Made by a program: the position numbers and the translations under genes. Shown here piece by piece: positions 6,115-14,138 of a stretch of 35,796 bases of DNA. Numbering within the stretch: the first letter of the stretch is position 1; every line of letters starts with the position of its first letter. Where the stretch lies: NCBI GenBank assembly GCA_028598985.1, contig JAQRMV010000017.1:1-35796 (forward strand). Direction: 5' to 3'. This DNA comes from Gammaproteobacteria bacterium. GTDB taxonomy: Bacteria; Pseudomonadota; Gammaproteobacteria; Pseudomonadales; Balneatricaceae. The notes beneath the pieces are model-generated. The model did no database searches, was not told the DNA's origin, and was given only the letters and a program-made list of their open reading frames with translations.

Positions 6115-8303
6115 GAGCGACGCCATGTATGGTAGCGTTGTAACCACAACATGAGTTTAGGGTTAACCTGTTGGCGCTTCCATTCTCCGGCTACATATTT
6201 GTTGGCTTCTGCCATAGTAGGATAAATATGAATAGTGCCAAGGATCTTGTTTAAACCCAGCTTGTATTTCATGGCTAGTACAAATTCGGCAATCAGTTCT
6301 GCCGCTGTAGTACCCACAATGGTGACGCCAAGTATGGTGTCTTTGCCCGGCACTGTGAGTATTTTTACAAAGCCAGAAGCTGTGCCATCGGCAATGGCTC
6401 TATCTAGATCGTCTATGCCATAACGAGTCACTTGGTAAGGGATGCCTTGTTGAGTGGCTTCTTGTTCGTTGAGTCCCACCCTGGCCACCTCTGGGTCTAC
6501 AAAGGTAGCCCAAGGAATAACACGATAATCTACTTTAAAGCGTTTAAATTGACCGAATAGAGCATTAACACTGGCATACCATGCTTGGTGGGCCGCGGTG
6601 TGGGTAAATTGATAAGGGCCTGCCACATCGCCGGCAGCATAGATGTTAGGAAATAAAGTTTCTAAGTAATCATTGGTTTGAACCACTCTGTCGGTGGGGA
6701 TGCCTAGTTCCTCCAAGCCAAAACCAGTTAATCTTGGGGCTCTGCCTACGGCCACAATAATTTGATCAAACTCTATACGCTTAATTTGGCCTTGGTGATC
6801 TACTTCAAGCCATTTAACTTGCGTTGTTTCATCAGGGGTATCACCATTGCTAAGGCCACACTGTACAGCTTTGTGCCCCGTAAGTACGGTAACGCCGTCT
6901 TGCTCCATAGCCTGTTGAACAAAGCTAGACACTTCGTCATCTTCACGAATCATAAGACGTTGCAGCATTTCCACCTGAGTGACGTGTGATCCAAGGCGAG
7001 CAAAAGACTGGGCCAGTTCACAACCGATAGGGCCACCACCCAATATCACTAAACGTGCGGGGGGTTGGTCGTCATGGCGTAGCTGCTCCCATAAGGTGTC
7101 CGAGGTAAGATACCCCGTGGTTTCTAATCCGGGTAAGGGAGGCATAAAGGGTGCAGCGCCCGTAGCAATAATAATGCTGCGACTGGTAAGTTGGGTGTTA
7201 GTGCCGTCTGCATGGGTGATTTCTAGGCACCAAGGGCTCACTAATTTTGCATGCCCTTGTAGTACTTCAACCCCCATTGATTGATAACGTTCAATGCTGT
7301 CGTGGGGGGCAATGGCTGCGATAACTTGATGGATGCGCTGCATGATTTTACTAAAGCTGAAGGTGGGGGTGGATGTTTGCAGGCCATAACGATCGGCATG
7401 TTTCATTTGGTGGGCCACTTTAGCGCTCTTAATCAAAGCTTTAGAGGGCACGCAGCCGTAGTTAAGGCAGTCGCCGCCCATTTTATGGGTTTCCACAAGG
7501 GTAACTTTGGCGCGTACCACGGCGCCTATATAGGCAGAAACTAAACCTGCGGCACCGGCACCTATAATAATGATATTACGATCAAAGGTTTTGGGCTTGG
7601 GCCAGTTTTTATAGGCCTTTCGACGCTTATAAAACTGTAATGCAAAACGCGTTAACCAAGGAAACAGTGCCAAGGCCACAAAAGACAGAAGTAAGGCTGG
7701 GGAGGTAATGCCCGATAAGCTAGTGAGTTGAGACAGTTGGGTGCCTGCATTCACGTAAACCACGGTGCCTGCCAACATACCTAGTTGGCTTACCCAGTAA
7801 AACCGCCAAGTTTTCATGGCGGTTAGTCCCATGAGTAAGTTCACCATAAAGAAAGGTAATACTGGGATTAAGCGTAGGCTAAATAGATAAAAAGCACCGT
7901 CTTTTGCTAATCCGGCCTCAATGCTATGTGCACGGTTGCCAAGCTTTGTATTCACCCAATCTCGCAAAAAATAACGTGACGATAAAAATGCCAAAGTGGC
8001 ACCTATGGTAGAGGCAAAAGACACCAATAAAGCACCCCACCAAAGACCAAACAAAGCGCCGGCTGCTAAGGTCATCCACACCGCAACAGGCAAGGAGGTT
8101 GCTGTGATTAATACGTATGTAGCAAAAAATAGGCCTATAAACAATGTGGCGTTATGCCGGCGCCATTGGTTTATGTCGGCAACTAATGTTTGTATGCCAG
8201 TCAAATCTATAGATTGCTGACTTAAAAGCAGAACCAAGATGCCAATGATGGTGATAAATACAACTAATAGAATACTTTTTATGGTGCGGTTGGTTGATTT
8301 CAT
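6111..8303 (-). CDS. VTT/TVP38 membrane domain fused to FAD/NAD(P) disulfide oxidoreductase
   Basis: A 730-residue fusion. Residues about 10-225 form a VTT (TVP38/TMEM64/DedA-like) membrane domain with the signature FSLRLIPVLPFFMVNLLMG. Residues about 240-730 are a class I pyridine-nucleotide disulfide oxidoreductase: FAD motif IIIIGAGAAG, redox pair GGDCLNYGCVPSK (about 275-287), NAD motif GGGPIGCE (about 420) and second FAD motif IYAAGDVAG. The usual catalytic HPT near the C-terminus is YPT (HIYPTMAE, about 690), a His-to-Tyr change also known in mercuric reductase. It is therefore probably not a lipoamide dehydrogenase, although often annotated that way. First gene of the ynj-like operon; a TATAAA lies at 8330-8335 upstream but no convincing -35. 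Substrate unknown. Confidence 0.85.
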   Translation of the reverse strand: MKSTNRTIKSILLVVFITIIGILVLLLSQQSIDLTGIQTLVADINQWRRHNATLFIGLFFATYVLITATSLPVAVWMTLAAGALFGLWWGALLVSFASTIGATLAFLSSRYFLRDWVNTKLGNRAHSIEAGLAKDGAFYLFSLRLIPVLPFFMVNLLMGLTAMKTWRFYWVSQLGMLAGTVVYVNAGTQLSQLTSLSGITSPALLLSFVALALFPWLTRFALQFYKRRKAYKNWPKPKTFDRNIIIIGAGAAGLVSAYIGAVVRAKVTLVETHKMGGDCLNYGCVPSKALIKSAKVAHQMKHADRYGLQTSTPTFSFSKIMQRIHQVIAAIAPHDSIERYQSMGVEVLQGHAKLVSPWCLEITHADGTNTQLTSRSIIIATGAAPFMPPLPGLETTGYLTSDTLWEQLRHDDQPPARLVILGGGPIGCELAQSFARLGSHVTQVEMLQRLMIREDDEVSSFVQQAMEQDGVTVLTGHKAVQCGLSNGDTPDETTQVKWLEVDHQGQIKRIEFDQIIVAVGRAPRLTGFGLEELGIPTDRVVQTNDYLETLFPNIYAAGDVAGPYQFTHTAAHQAWYASVNALFGQFKRFKVDYRVIPWATFVDPEVARVGLNEQEATQQGIPYQVTRYGIDDLDRAIADGTASGFVKILTVPGKDTILGVTIVGTTAAELIAEFVLAMKYKLGLNKILGTIHIYPTMAEANKYVAGEWKRQQVNPKLMLWLQRYHTWRRS

Positions 8304-8408
8304 TAATGGCCTTTTTGATAGCTGCTCAGTTTATACCTATCTTTGTCGTGTGAGGGTTAACAATCTTACACCTAGGTTTTATTTATTTTTAGCACGATGG
8401 CCAGTTGA

Positions 8409-8894
8409 TTAGGTCACTGTGATAGCGGTATTGCTGTGCACTTGGCGCAGGGCCATGCGGGTTTGGGTGCCTACTACCCCAGGCAGGCGCAACAGTTTCT
8501 TGTAATACAACTCTTCATAGTCTTTGGCGTCGGTATACACTACTTTAAGCATGTAGTCGTTGTCGCCAGCCATTAAATAACATTCCATCACTTGCTCTAG
8601 TTGAGCCACCGCAATTTCAAATTCTTCAAACACTGCTTCACTCTGCCTGTCTAGGCTGATAAAGATGAAGGCGGTACCTTGTACGTGAAACAACGCTTTG
8701 TTGATTAAACCCACAAAACGATCAAACACCTTGTTGTCTGTTAAAAACTTGGTACGTCTTAAGCACGCAGAGGGGGATAAGTTAATTTGTTCCGCCAGTT
8801 CTACATTACTTAAGCGTGCGTTCTTTTGTAGGGCGTTAATGATTTTTTTATCAATGTGATCAATTTCTATATCAGCTATGGAATTTAGTTGCAT
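8409..8894 (-). CDS. Lrp/AsnC-family transcriptional regulator (likely controls ald)
   Basis: A 161-residue regulator: an N-terminal winged helix-turn-helix at about residues 12-60 (IDKKIINALQKNARLSNVEL, then INLSPSACLRR) and a C-terminal RAM ligand-binding domain (about 75-150, with YLMAGDNDYMLKVV). Lrp proteins form dimers and higher oligomers that respond to amino acids. It is divergent from alanine dehydrogenase across 154 bases, the layout of AdeR/AldR-type regulators that sense alanine and control ald. A 20-base inverted repeat lies just upstream of this gene (8924-8943). General family certain; control of ald inferred from position. Confidence 0.87.
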   Translation of the reverse strand: MQLNSIADIEIDHIDKKIINALQKNARLSNVELAEQINLSPSACLRRTKFLTDNKVFDRFVGLINKALFHVQGTAFIFISLDRQSEAVFEEFEIAVAQLEQVMECYLMAGDNDYMLKVVYTDAKDYEELYYKKLLRLPGVVGTQTRMALRQVHSNTAITVT

Positions 8895-8923
8895 GAGTTT
8901 CCTTTTGTAAGCAATTAAGTTAA

Positions 8924-8943
8924 ATAATATTGGAATATATTAT
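8924..8943. promoter_or_regulatory. AT-rich inverted repeat, candidate Lrp-type operator
   Basis: ATAATAT (8924-8930) and ATATTAT (8937-8943) are perfect 7-bp inverted arms around TGGAAT, in the divergent region between the Lrp-family gene and ald. Position and AT-rich dyad symmetry fit an Lrp-family binding site and could serve autoregulation. Confidence 0.45.
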
Positions 8944-9048
8944 CAATATAGCAAGATAATGCTTCGGAATCAGCCTTACAATAGCATTATATTCAATAGC
9001 CATATGTGTGGTGTTGGTAATCGTAGTGCTAAATTAGAGGGCTGAGCA

Positions 9049-10188
9049 ATGTTGATAGGTGTACCTAAAGAAATTAAGAACCACGAGTACCGCGTAGGGA
9101 TGACACCTGCCAGTGTGCGCGAAGTGATCCATAATGGCCATGAGGTGGTGGTGGAAACCATGGCTGGCAGTGGTATTGGTTCTGCTGATGAAGACTATGT
9201 AGCGGCAGGTGCAGAAATTGTATCTAGCGCGGCAGAGGTTTTTGAACGTGCGCAAATGATTGTTAAAGTAAAAGAGCCGCAAGCTGCAGAGCGCGCTATG
9301 TTGCGTCCAGAGCAATTGTTGTTTACCTACTTGCACTTAGCTCCAGACGCGCCACAAACGGCAGATTTAGTTGCCTCTGGCGCCACTTGTATTGCCTATG
9401 AAACCATTACTTCTGCTCAAGGTGGTTTGCCATTGTTGGCACCTATGTCTGAAGTGGCAGGGCGTATGTCTATTCAAGCCGGTGCCCATGTGCTTGAAAA
9501 GGCCCAAGGTGGCCGGGGTATGTTATTGGGTGGCGTGCCGGGTGTTGCCCCCGCTAAAGTGGTTATTATTGGTGGTGGTGTGGTGGGTTCTAATGCAGCT
9601 CAGATGGCTTTGGGTGCCCGTGCGGCAGTGACCGTGCTGGATCGCTCTACACAAGCCTTGGCGCGTTTGGATAAAGAGTTTAATGGCGCCGTGCAAACGG
9701 TATATTCAACGCAAGACAGTTTAGAGCAATATGTGCTTGATGCCGATCTTGTGATTGGTGGGGTATTGATTCCTGGTGCAGCGGCCCCTAAATTAGTGAC
9801 TAAAGCTATGGTGAAGGCCATGAAGCCTGGCTCTGTGTTAGTTGATGTGGCGATAGATCAGGGAGGGTGTTTTGCTACCTCTAAGGCCACTACCCATGAA
9901 GACCCTACCTACGTGGTTGATGAAGTGGTGCATTATTGTGTGGCCAACATGCCAGGCGGTGTGGCGATGACCTCTACTTATGCACTTAACAATGCAACTT
10001 TACCGTACATTTTAAAGCTGGCTAACCTAGGTTGGAAAAAAGCTTTGCAGCAAGATGAGCACTTTTTGGCAGGTTTGAACGTTTGTGCAGGGCAGGTGAC
10101 CAATCAGCATGTTGCTGAAGCGTTGGGTTATAGTTATTTGCCACCAGAAGACGCTGTAGCCAGTGTTTCGGCGCAACTTGTGGCTTAG
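9049..10188 (+). CDS. ald: Alanine dehydrogenase
   Basis: A 379-residue enzyme that reversibly deaminates L-alanine to pyruvate and ammonia with NAD+. It begins [20 protein letters not shown], the family signature. It has the substrate-contacting VKVKEPQ lysine (about residue 74) and YLHLAPD histidine (about 96), a Rossmann NAD site [20 protein letters not shown] (about 170-190), and the conserved [14 protein letters not shown]. Length is close to the usual 370. An AGAGGG ribosome binding site precedes the ATG. Monocistronic: followed by a terminator at 10231-10257. Divergent from its presumed Lrp-type regulator. Confidence 0.96.
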   Translation: MLIGVPKEIKNHEYRVGMTPASVREVIHNGHEVVVETMAGSGIGSADEDYVAAGAEIVSSAAEVFERAQMIVKVKEPQAAERAMLRPEQLLFTYLHLAPDAPQTADLVASGATCIAYETITSAQGGLPLLAPMSEVAGRMSIQAGAHVLEKAQGGRGMLLGGVPGVAPAKVVIIGGGVVGSNAAQMALGARAAVTVLDRSTQALARLDKEFNGAVQTVYSTQDSLEQYVLDADLVIGGVLIPGAAAPKLVTKAMVKAMKPGSVLVDVAIDQGGCFATSKATTHEDPTYVVDEVVHYCVANMPGGVAMTSTYALNNATLPYILKLANLGWKKALQQDEHFLAGLNVCAGQVTNQHVAEALGYSYLPPEDAVASVSAQLVA

Positions 10189-10230
10189 TGCTTTAGCCTT
10201 TTTTTAACCCTTTATGGGGTTAATATGAAG

Positions 10231-10257
10231 CGCCTCTTGAGTTGAGGCGTTTTTTTT
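10231..10257 (+). terminator. Intrinsic terminator of ald
   Basis: CGCCTC and GAGGCG arms around a 7-base loop, followed by eight T residues. Ends the ald transcript before the tig promoter region. Confidence 0.85.
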
Positions 10258-10289
10258 GTCAAAAATAAGGCTCTAGCTGTGCTTATAGC

Positions 10290-10318
10290 TTGACTATTAG
10301 CTCTTAAATACGGAAAAT
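10290..10318 (+). promoter_or_regulatory. Candidate tig promoter
   Basis: TTGACT (10290-10295), 17-base spacer, GAAAAT (10313-10318). The -10 is imperfect. The following 130-base leader contains a GGCCT/AGGCC hairpin (10363-10377) of unknown significance. Confidence 0.4.
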
Positions 10319-10448
10319 TCGGTCTTTTATTTTCGCCAGCAATTGCCAGTTTTTTGGTAATGGGCCTTTAACAGGCCTAAATGGGCAAGATTTAGTAGAG
10401 CCAGCCTAAATAGAGGCTTGTTTATTTGATAATTAATGAGGCATTTAA

Positions 10449-11795
10449 ATGCAAGTTTCAGTTGAAGCGACTACCAGCATCGAACGACGTTTAACCGTGA
10501 CAGTACCTGCTGAAAAAATTGACAGCGCTGTAGATAAGAAGGTTAACGAAACCGCTAAAACGATCCGTATTGACGGTTTCCGTCCGGGTAAGGTGCCTAC
10601 TAAGGTAGTAAAGAAGCGTTACGGTGCTAGCATCCGTCAAGATGTATTGGGTGATGTGATCCAGTCTAGCTACTTTGAAGCGCTACAGCAGGAAGAAATT
10701 AAGCCTGCCGGCATGCCTACTATCGAGCCTAAGGAAGACTCTGGCGAAGGTGAATTTAGCTACACAGCTGTGGTTGAAATTTACCCAGAAATCGCTTTAG
10801 CAGACGCTTCTGGTGTTGCGGTAGAGCGTATGACGTCTAGCATTGAAGATGCAGACGTAGATACCATGATTGACATGTTGTTAAGCCAGCAAACACAGTG
10901 GACTGAAGTTCTGCGTGCAGCTGCAGACACAGACCAGATCAATATCGACTTTGAAGGCTACCTAGACGGCGAAGCGTTTGACGGTGGTGCAGCACAAGGC
11001 CACGACCTTGTATTAGGCTCTAACAGCATGATTCCAGGCTTTGAAGAAGGCATTGTGGGCATGGAAGCAGGCCAAGACAAAGACATTACTGTAACTTTCC
11101 CAGCAGATTACAACGCTGCTGAATTAGCCGGTAAAGAAGCGGTATTCACTATTAAAGTGAACACCGTTAGCGAAGCCACTAAGCCTGAGCTAAACGAAGA
11201 GTTTTTTGCTCGCTTTAACCCAAAAGAAGAAGGTGAAGCAGGTTTCCGCGCTGAAATCCGTTCTAACATGGAACGTGAGATGAACCAAGCGCTTAAGTCT
11301 AAGCTTAAGAACAACTTGCTCAATGCATACTTAGCGTTAAACACTTTTGACGTGCCGGCAGCCTTGGTTACTGAAGAATTGGGCCGTTTAAAGCAACAAG
11401 CTCTACAGCAGTTTGGTGGTGGTAACGAAAACCTAGATCCAAGCATTTTGCCAGACGAAATGTTCCAAGACCAAGCTGACAAGCGCGTTAAGGTAGGTTT
11501 GTTAGCTGCTGAAATCATTCAACAGAATGAATTTAAAGCGGATGAAGAAAAAGTTAAGGCATTGGTAGAAGAAATGGCTCAGGGTTACCAAGACCCACAG
11601 GAGTTTATTGATCACTACATGAACAACAATGACCAACGTAGCCAGTTAGACGGCGTTGTATTGGAAGATCAGGTGGTTGAGCATTTGCTAGCTGCCGCTA
11701 CCGTTACCGACGTTGCAGTAGACTACAAAACAGCCGTTGAACCTGAAGCTAAAGACGTAACGGGTGATGACAAGGAAGCTAGCGAAGAAGCCTAA
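10449..11795 (+). CDS. tig: Trigger factor, ribosome-associated chaperone
   Basis: A 448-residue cytoplasmic chaperone with peptidyl-prolyl isomerase activity that meets nascent chains at the ribosome exit tunnel. The N-terminal ribosome-binding domain carries the signature GFRPGKVP (about residues 43-50). An FKBP-type domain follows at about 155-245 (INIDFEGYLDGEAFDGG; MIPGFEEGIVGM), then the helical C-terminal chaperone arms. The acidic tail after about residue 430 is common and variable. GAGG lies 12 bases before the ATG. First gene of the protein quality-control block; its terminator at 11841-11883 separates it from clpP. Confidence 0.97.
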   Translation: MQVSVEATTSIERRLTVTVPAEKIDSAVDKKVNETAKTIRIDGFRPGKVPTKVVKKRYGASIRQDVLGDVIQSSYFEALQQEEIKPAGMPTIEPKEDSGEGEFSYTAVVEIYPEIALADASGVAVERMTSSIEDADVDTMIDMLLSQQTQWTEVLRAAADTDQINIDFEGYLDGEAFDGGAAQGHDLVLGSNSMIPGFEEGIVGMEAGQDKDITVTFPADYNAAELAGKEAVFTIKVNTVSEATKPELNEEFFARFNPKEEGEAGFRAEIRSNMEREMNQALKSKLKNNLLNAYLALNTFDVPAALVTEELGRLKQQALQQFGGGNENLDPSILPDEMFQDQADKRVKVGLLAAEIIQQNEFKADEEKVKALVEEMAQGYQDPQEFIDHYMNNNDQRSQLDGVVLEDQVVEHLLAAATVTDVAVDYKTAVEPEAKDVTGDDKEASEEA

Positions 11796-11840
11796 TTCTT
11801 TTCTACATCGGTTCTGGCCTTAAAGGGGCTTGAACAGATC

Positions 11841-11883
11841 AACGGTATGAGTTACTTTGATGTGATTCATACCGTTTTTTTTT
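11841..11883 (+). terminator. Intrinsic terminator of tig
   Basis: AACGGTATGA (11841-11850) pairs perfectly with TCATACCGTT (about 11866-11875), a 10-bp stem with a 15-base loop, followed by a run of T. Confidence 0.85.
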
Positions 11884-11925
11884 GTTTAATCATTGATTAA
11901 TTTAGTCTTTTAGTGGGTTTAGGTC

Positions 11926-11954
11926 TTGGCATTTGTTAAATGTGCCACTATATA
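11926..11954 (+). promoter_or_regulatory. clpP promoter
   Basis: TTGGCA (11926-11931), 17-base spacer, TATATA (11949-11954; TATAGT two bases later is the alternative -10). Placed 40 bases before the clpP ATG, directly after the tig terminator. No sigma-32-type -10 was recognised. Confidence 0.6.
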
Positions 11955-11994
11955 GTAATTCGTAACGTTTTTAAGAATTGGAGTTGTAGCGACA

Positions 11995-12642
11995 ATGAGT
12001 TTTTCTTTTCCTCCACAAACGGGGCAGTTAAGCCCCCAGATGAGCCAGGAATTAAGCGCTTTAGTGCCTATGGTGGTTGAGCAAACTTCCCGTGGTGAGC
12101 GTTCTTATGATATTTATTCACGCCTTCTTAAAGAGCGTGTTATTTTCCTTGTGGGCCAAGTGGAAGACCACATGGCTAATTTGGTGGTGGCTCAGCTTTT
12201 GTTTTTAGAAGCAGAGAACCCAGACAAAGACATACACTTATATATTAACTCGCCAGGTGGCTCGGTCACTGCAGGCATGTCTATTTATGACACCATGCAG
12301 TTTATTAAGCCAGACGTCAGCACTATGTGTATTGGCCAGGCGGCCAGCATGGGTGCGTTACTGTTAACCGGTGGTGCAAAAGGTAAGCGCTATTGTTTGC
12401 CTAACTCCCGCATGATGATTCATCAACCTTTGGGGGGTTATCAGGGCCAAGCTACAGATATTGAAATTCATACTAAAGAAATTTTAAATATTCGTGACAA
12501 GCTTAACCGCATTATGGCTTCGCACACCGGCCAAGATTTAGCCACTATTGCTGCCGATACAGATCGTGATAATTTCATGGAAGGTAAAGATGCAGCGGCC
12601 TATGGCCTTATCGACACGGTGTTGGACAAGCGTCCAGTATAA
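11995..12642 (+). CDS. clpP: ATP-dependent Clp protease proteolytic subunit
   Basis: A 215-residue serine peptidase that forms the double-heptamer chamber fed by ClpX or ClpA. Catalytic Ser118 lies in [10 protein letters not shown] and His143 in [11 protein letters not shown]; the aspartate is in the DTDRDNFM region. The [16 protein letters not shown] segment forms the substrate-binding rim. The short N-terminal extension (about 20 residues) would be a self-cleaved propeptide, as in E. coli. TTGGAG lies about 10 bases before the ATG. Followed after 48 bases by clpX, the usual co-transcribed partner. Confidence 0.97.
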   Translation: MSFSFPPQTGQLSPQMSQELSALVPMVVEQTSRGERSYDIYSRLLKERVIFLVGQVEDHMANLVVAQLLFLEAENPDKDIHLYINSPGGSVTAGMSIYDTMQFIKPDVSTMCIGQAASMGALLLTGGAKGKRYCLPNSRMMIHQPLGGYQGQATDIEIHTKEILNIRDKLNRIMASHTGQDLATIAADTDRDNFMEGKDAAAYGLIDTVLDKRPV

Positions 12643-12690
12643 ATTAACACAAGCCTACCATGGTGATGGGCTGCAACAATTGGTAATAAT

Positions 12691-13974
12691 ATGAGCAGTG
12701 ACAACGAAGGATCTGGAGAAGGAAGCGGCAAGCTACTTGACTGTTCCTTTTGTGGAAAAAGCCAAAACGATGTGCGCAAGCTTATTGCCGGGCCATCGGT
12801 ATTCATTTGTGACGAATGTGTTGATCTGTGCAACGACATTATCCGTGAAGAGATATTGGATCAAACGCAGCCCGAAGCTGAAGATCATTTGCCAACACCC
12901 AAAGAAATTCGAGCAGCGCTAGAAGAATACGTTATTGGTCAACCACGGGCAAAAATGGTGTTAGCCGTAGCGGTTTATAACCATTATAAGCGTTTAAATT
13001 ATGTGGGTGGTAAAGACGACGTTGAGCTAGGTAAGAGTAATATTTTGCTCATTGGCCCTACAGGTAGTGGTAAAACCTTGCTAGCCGAGACTTTGGCCCG
13101 TTTGTTAAACGTGCCCTTTACTATTGCCGATGCCACCACACTTACCGAGGCGGGTTATGTGGGGGAGGACGTTGAAAATATTATTCAAAAGCTTCTACAA
13201 AAGTGCGATTACGATGTAGAAAAAGCCCAGCGTGGTATTGTCTATATTGATGAAATTGATAAAATTTCTCGTAAATCAGACAACCCGTCAATTACCCGCG
13301 ATGTATCCGGTGAAGGCGTGCAGCAAGCCTTGTTAAAGCTGATTGAAGGTACGGTGGCTTCGGTACCCCCTCAAGGCGGGCGTAAACACCCACAACAAGA
13401 GTTTTTGCAGGTGGATACCAGTAACATTTTGTTTGTTTGTGGTGGTGCTTTTGCAGGTTTAGATCAGGTTATTCGTGACCGTACTGAAAAGAGCAGTATT
13501 GGCTTCTCTGCGTCTGTGAAGAGCAAAGATGACAGCAAATCTGTAGGTCAGTTGTTACATACGGTTGAAGCTGAAGATTTGGTGAAGTTTGGTTTAATTC
13601 CAGAGTTTGTAGGTCGTCTGCCTATGATTGCAACACTAGAAGAATTGGACGAAGACGCGCTGATACAGATTCTTACAGAGCCTAAGAACTCCTTAACTAA
13701 GCAGTACCATAAACTGTTTGAAATGGAAGGCGTAGAAATTGAATTCCGTGATGAGGCCCTTAAGGCTGTGGCGCAAAAGGCGATGGAACGTAAAACAGGT
13801 GCTCGTGGTTTGCGTTCTATTTTGGAATCGGTGCTTTTGCCCACCATGTACGAACTTCCAGACCAAGTCGACGCCGTTAAGGTAGTGGTTAACGAGCAAA
13901 GTATCAGCGGAGAGTGTGAACCTTTGGTTGTGATAGACAGTGCTGAGCATAAACAAGCTGCATCCGATGAATAA
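12691..13974 (+). CDS. clpX: ClpX, ATP-dependent unfoldase of the ClpXP protease
   Basis: A 427-residue AAA+ unfoldase. The N-terminal zinc-binding domain has four cysteines (CSFCGK...CDECVDLC, about residues 18-48). The AAA+ core has Walker A GPTGSGKT (about 118-125), Walker [10 protein letters not shown] and sensor 2 region TGARGLRSI. The IGF loop that docks ClpP is present as SSIGFSA, and the GYVGEDVE pore-loop region is intact. Recognises tagged or specific substrates and threads them into ClpP. Followed by a strong terminator, so clpP-clpX is a two-gene unit. Confidence 0.97.
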   Translation: MSSDNEGSGEGSGKLLDCSFCGKSQNDVRKLIAGPSVFICDECVDLCNDIIREEILDQTQPEAEDHLPTPKEIRAALEEYVIGQPRAKMVLAVAVYNHYKRLNYVGGKDDVELGKSNILLIGPTGSGKTLLAETLARLLNVPFTIADATTLTEAGYVGEDVENIIQKLLQKCDYDVEKAQRGIVYIDEIDKISRKSDNPSITRDVSGEGVQQALLKLIEGTVASVPPQGGRKHPQQEFLQVDTSNILFVCGGAFAGLDQVIRDRTEKSSIGFSASVKSKDDSKSVGQLLHTVEAEDLVKFGLIPEFVGRLPMIATLEELDEDALIQILTEPKNSLTKQYHKLFEMEGVEIEFRDEALKAVAQKAMERKTGARGLRSILESVLLPTMYELPDQVDAVKVVVNEQSISGECEPLVVIDSAEHKQAASDE

Positions 13975-13996
13975 TATTCTATGATGCTAATGAATT

Positions 13997-14023
13997 AAAA
14001 CCACCTTCGGGTGGTTTTTTTTT
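13997..14023 (+). terminator. Intrinsic terminator of clpX
   Basis: AAACCACC and GGTGGTTT arms around a TTCG tetraloop, followed by a run of T. Separates clpPX from lon. Confidence 0.9.
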
Positions 14024-14138
14024 GGACTATTTTTTACCTCATTTGAGTTAAACACTTGTATTCCTACCCCTTGTCCGCATTTAATAAAGCATACTAGAAA
14101 ATCGCAAGTCATCGCGATGTTAGCCCATAGGATTTTAT

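Noticed and set aside
9034..9336. Antisense reading frames inside ald, clpX, ftsK and the ynj-like genes.
   Set aside because: They lie opposite well-identified genes, lack ribosome sites and show no recognisable protein features.
14024..14138. Sigma-32 heat-shock promoter before lon.
   Set aside because: CTTG and CCCC elements exist but not in the right order and spacing; no confident promoter was found.
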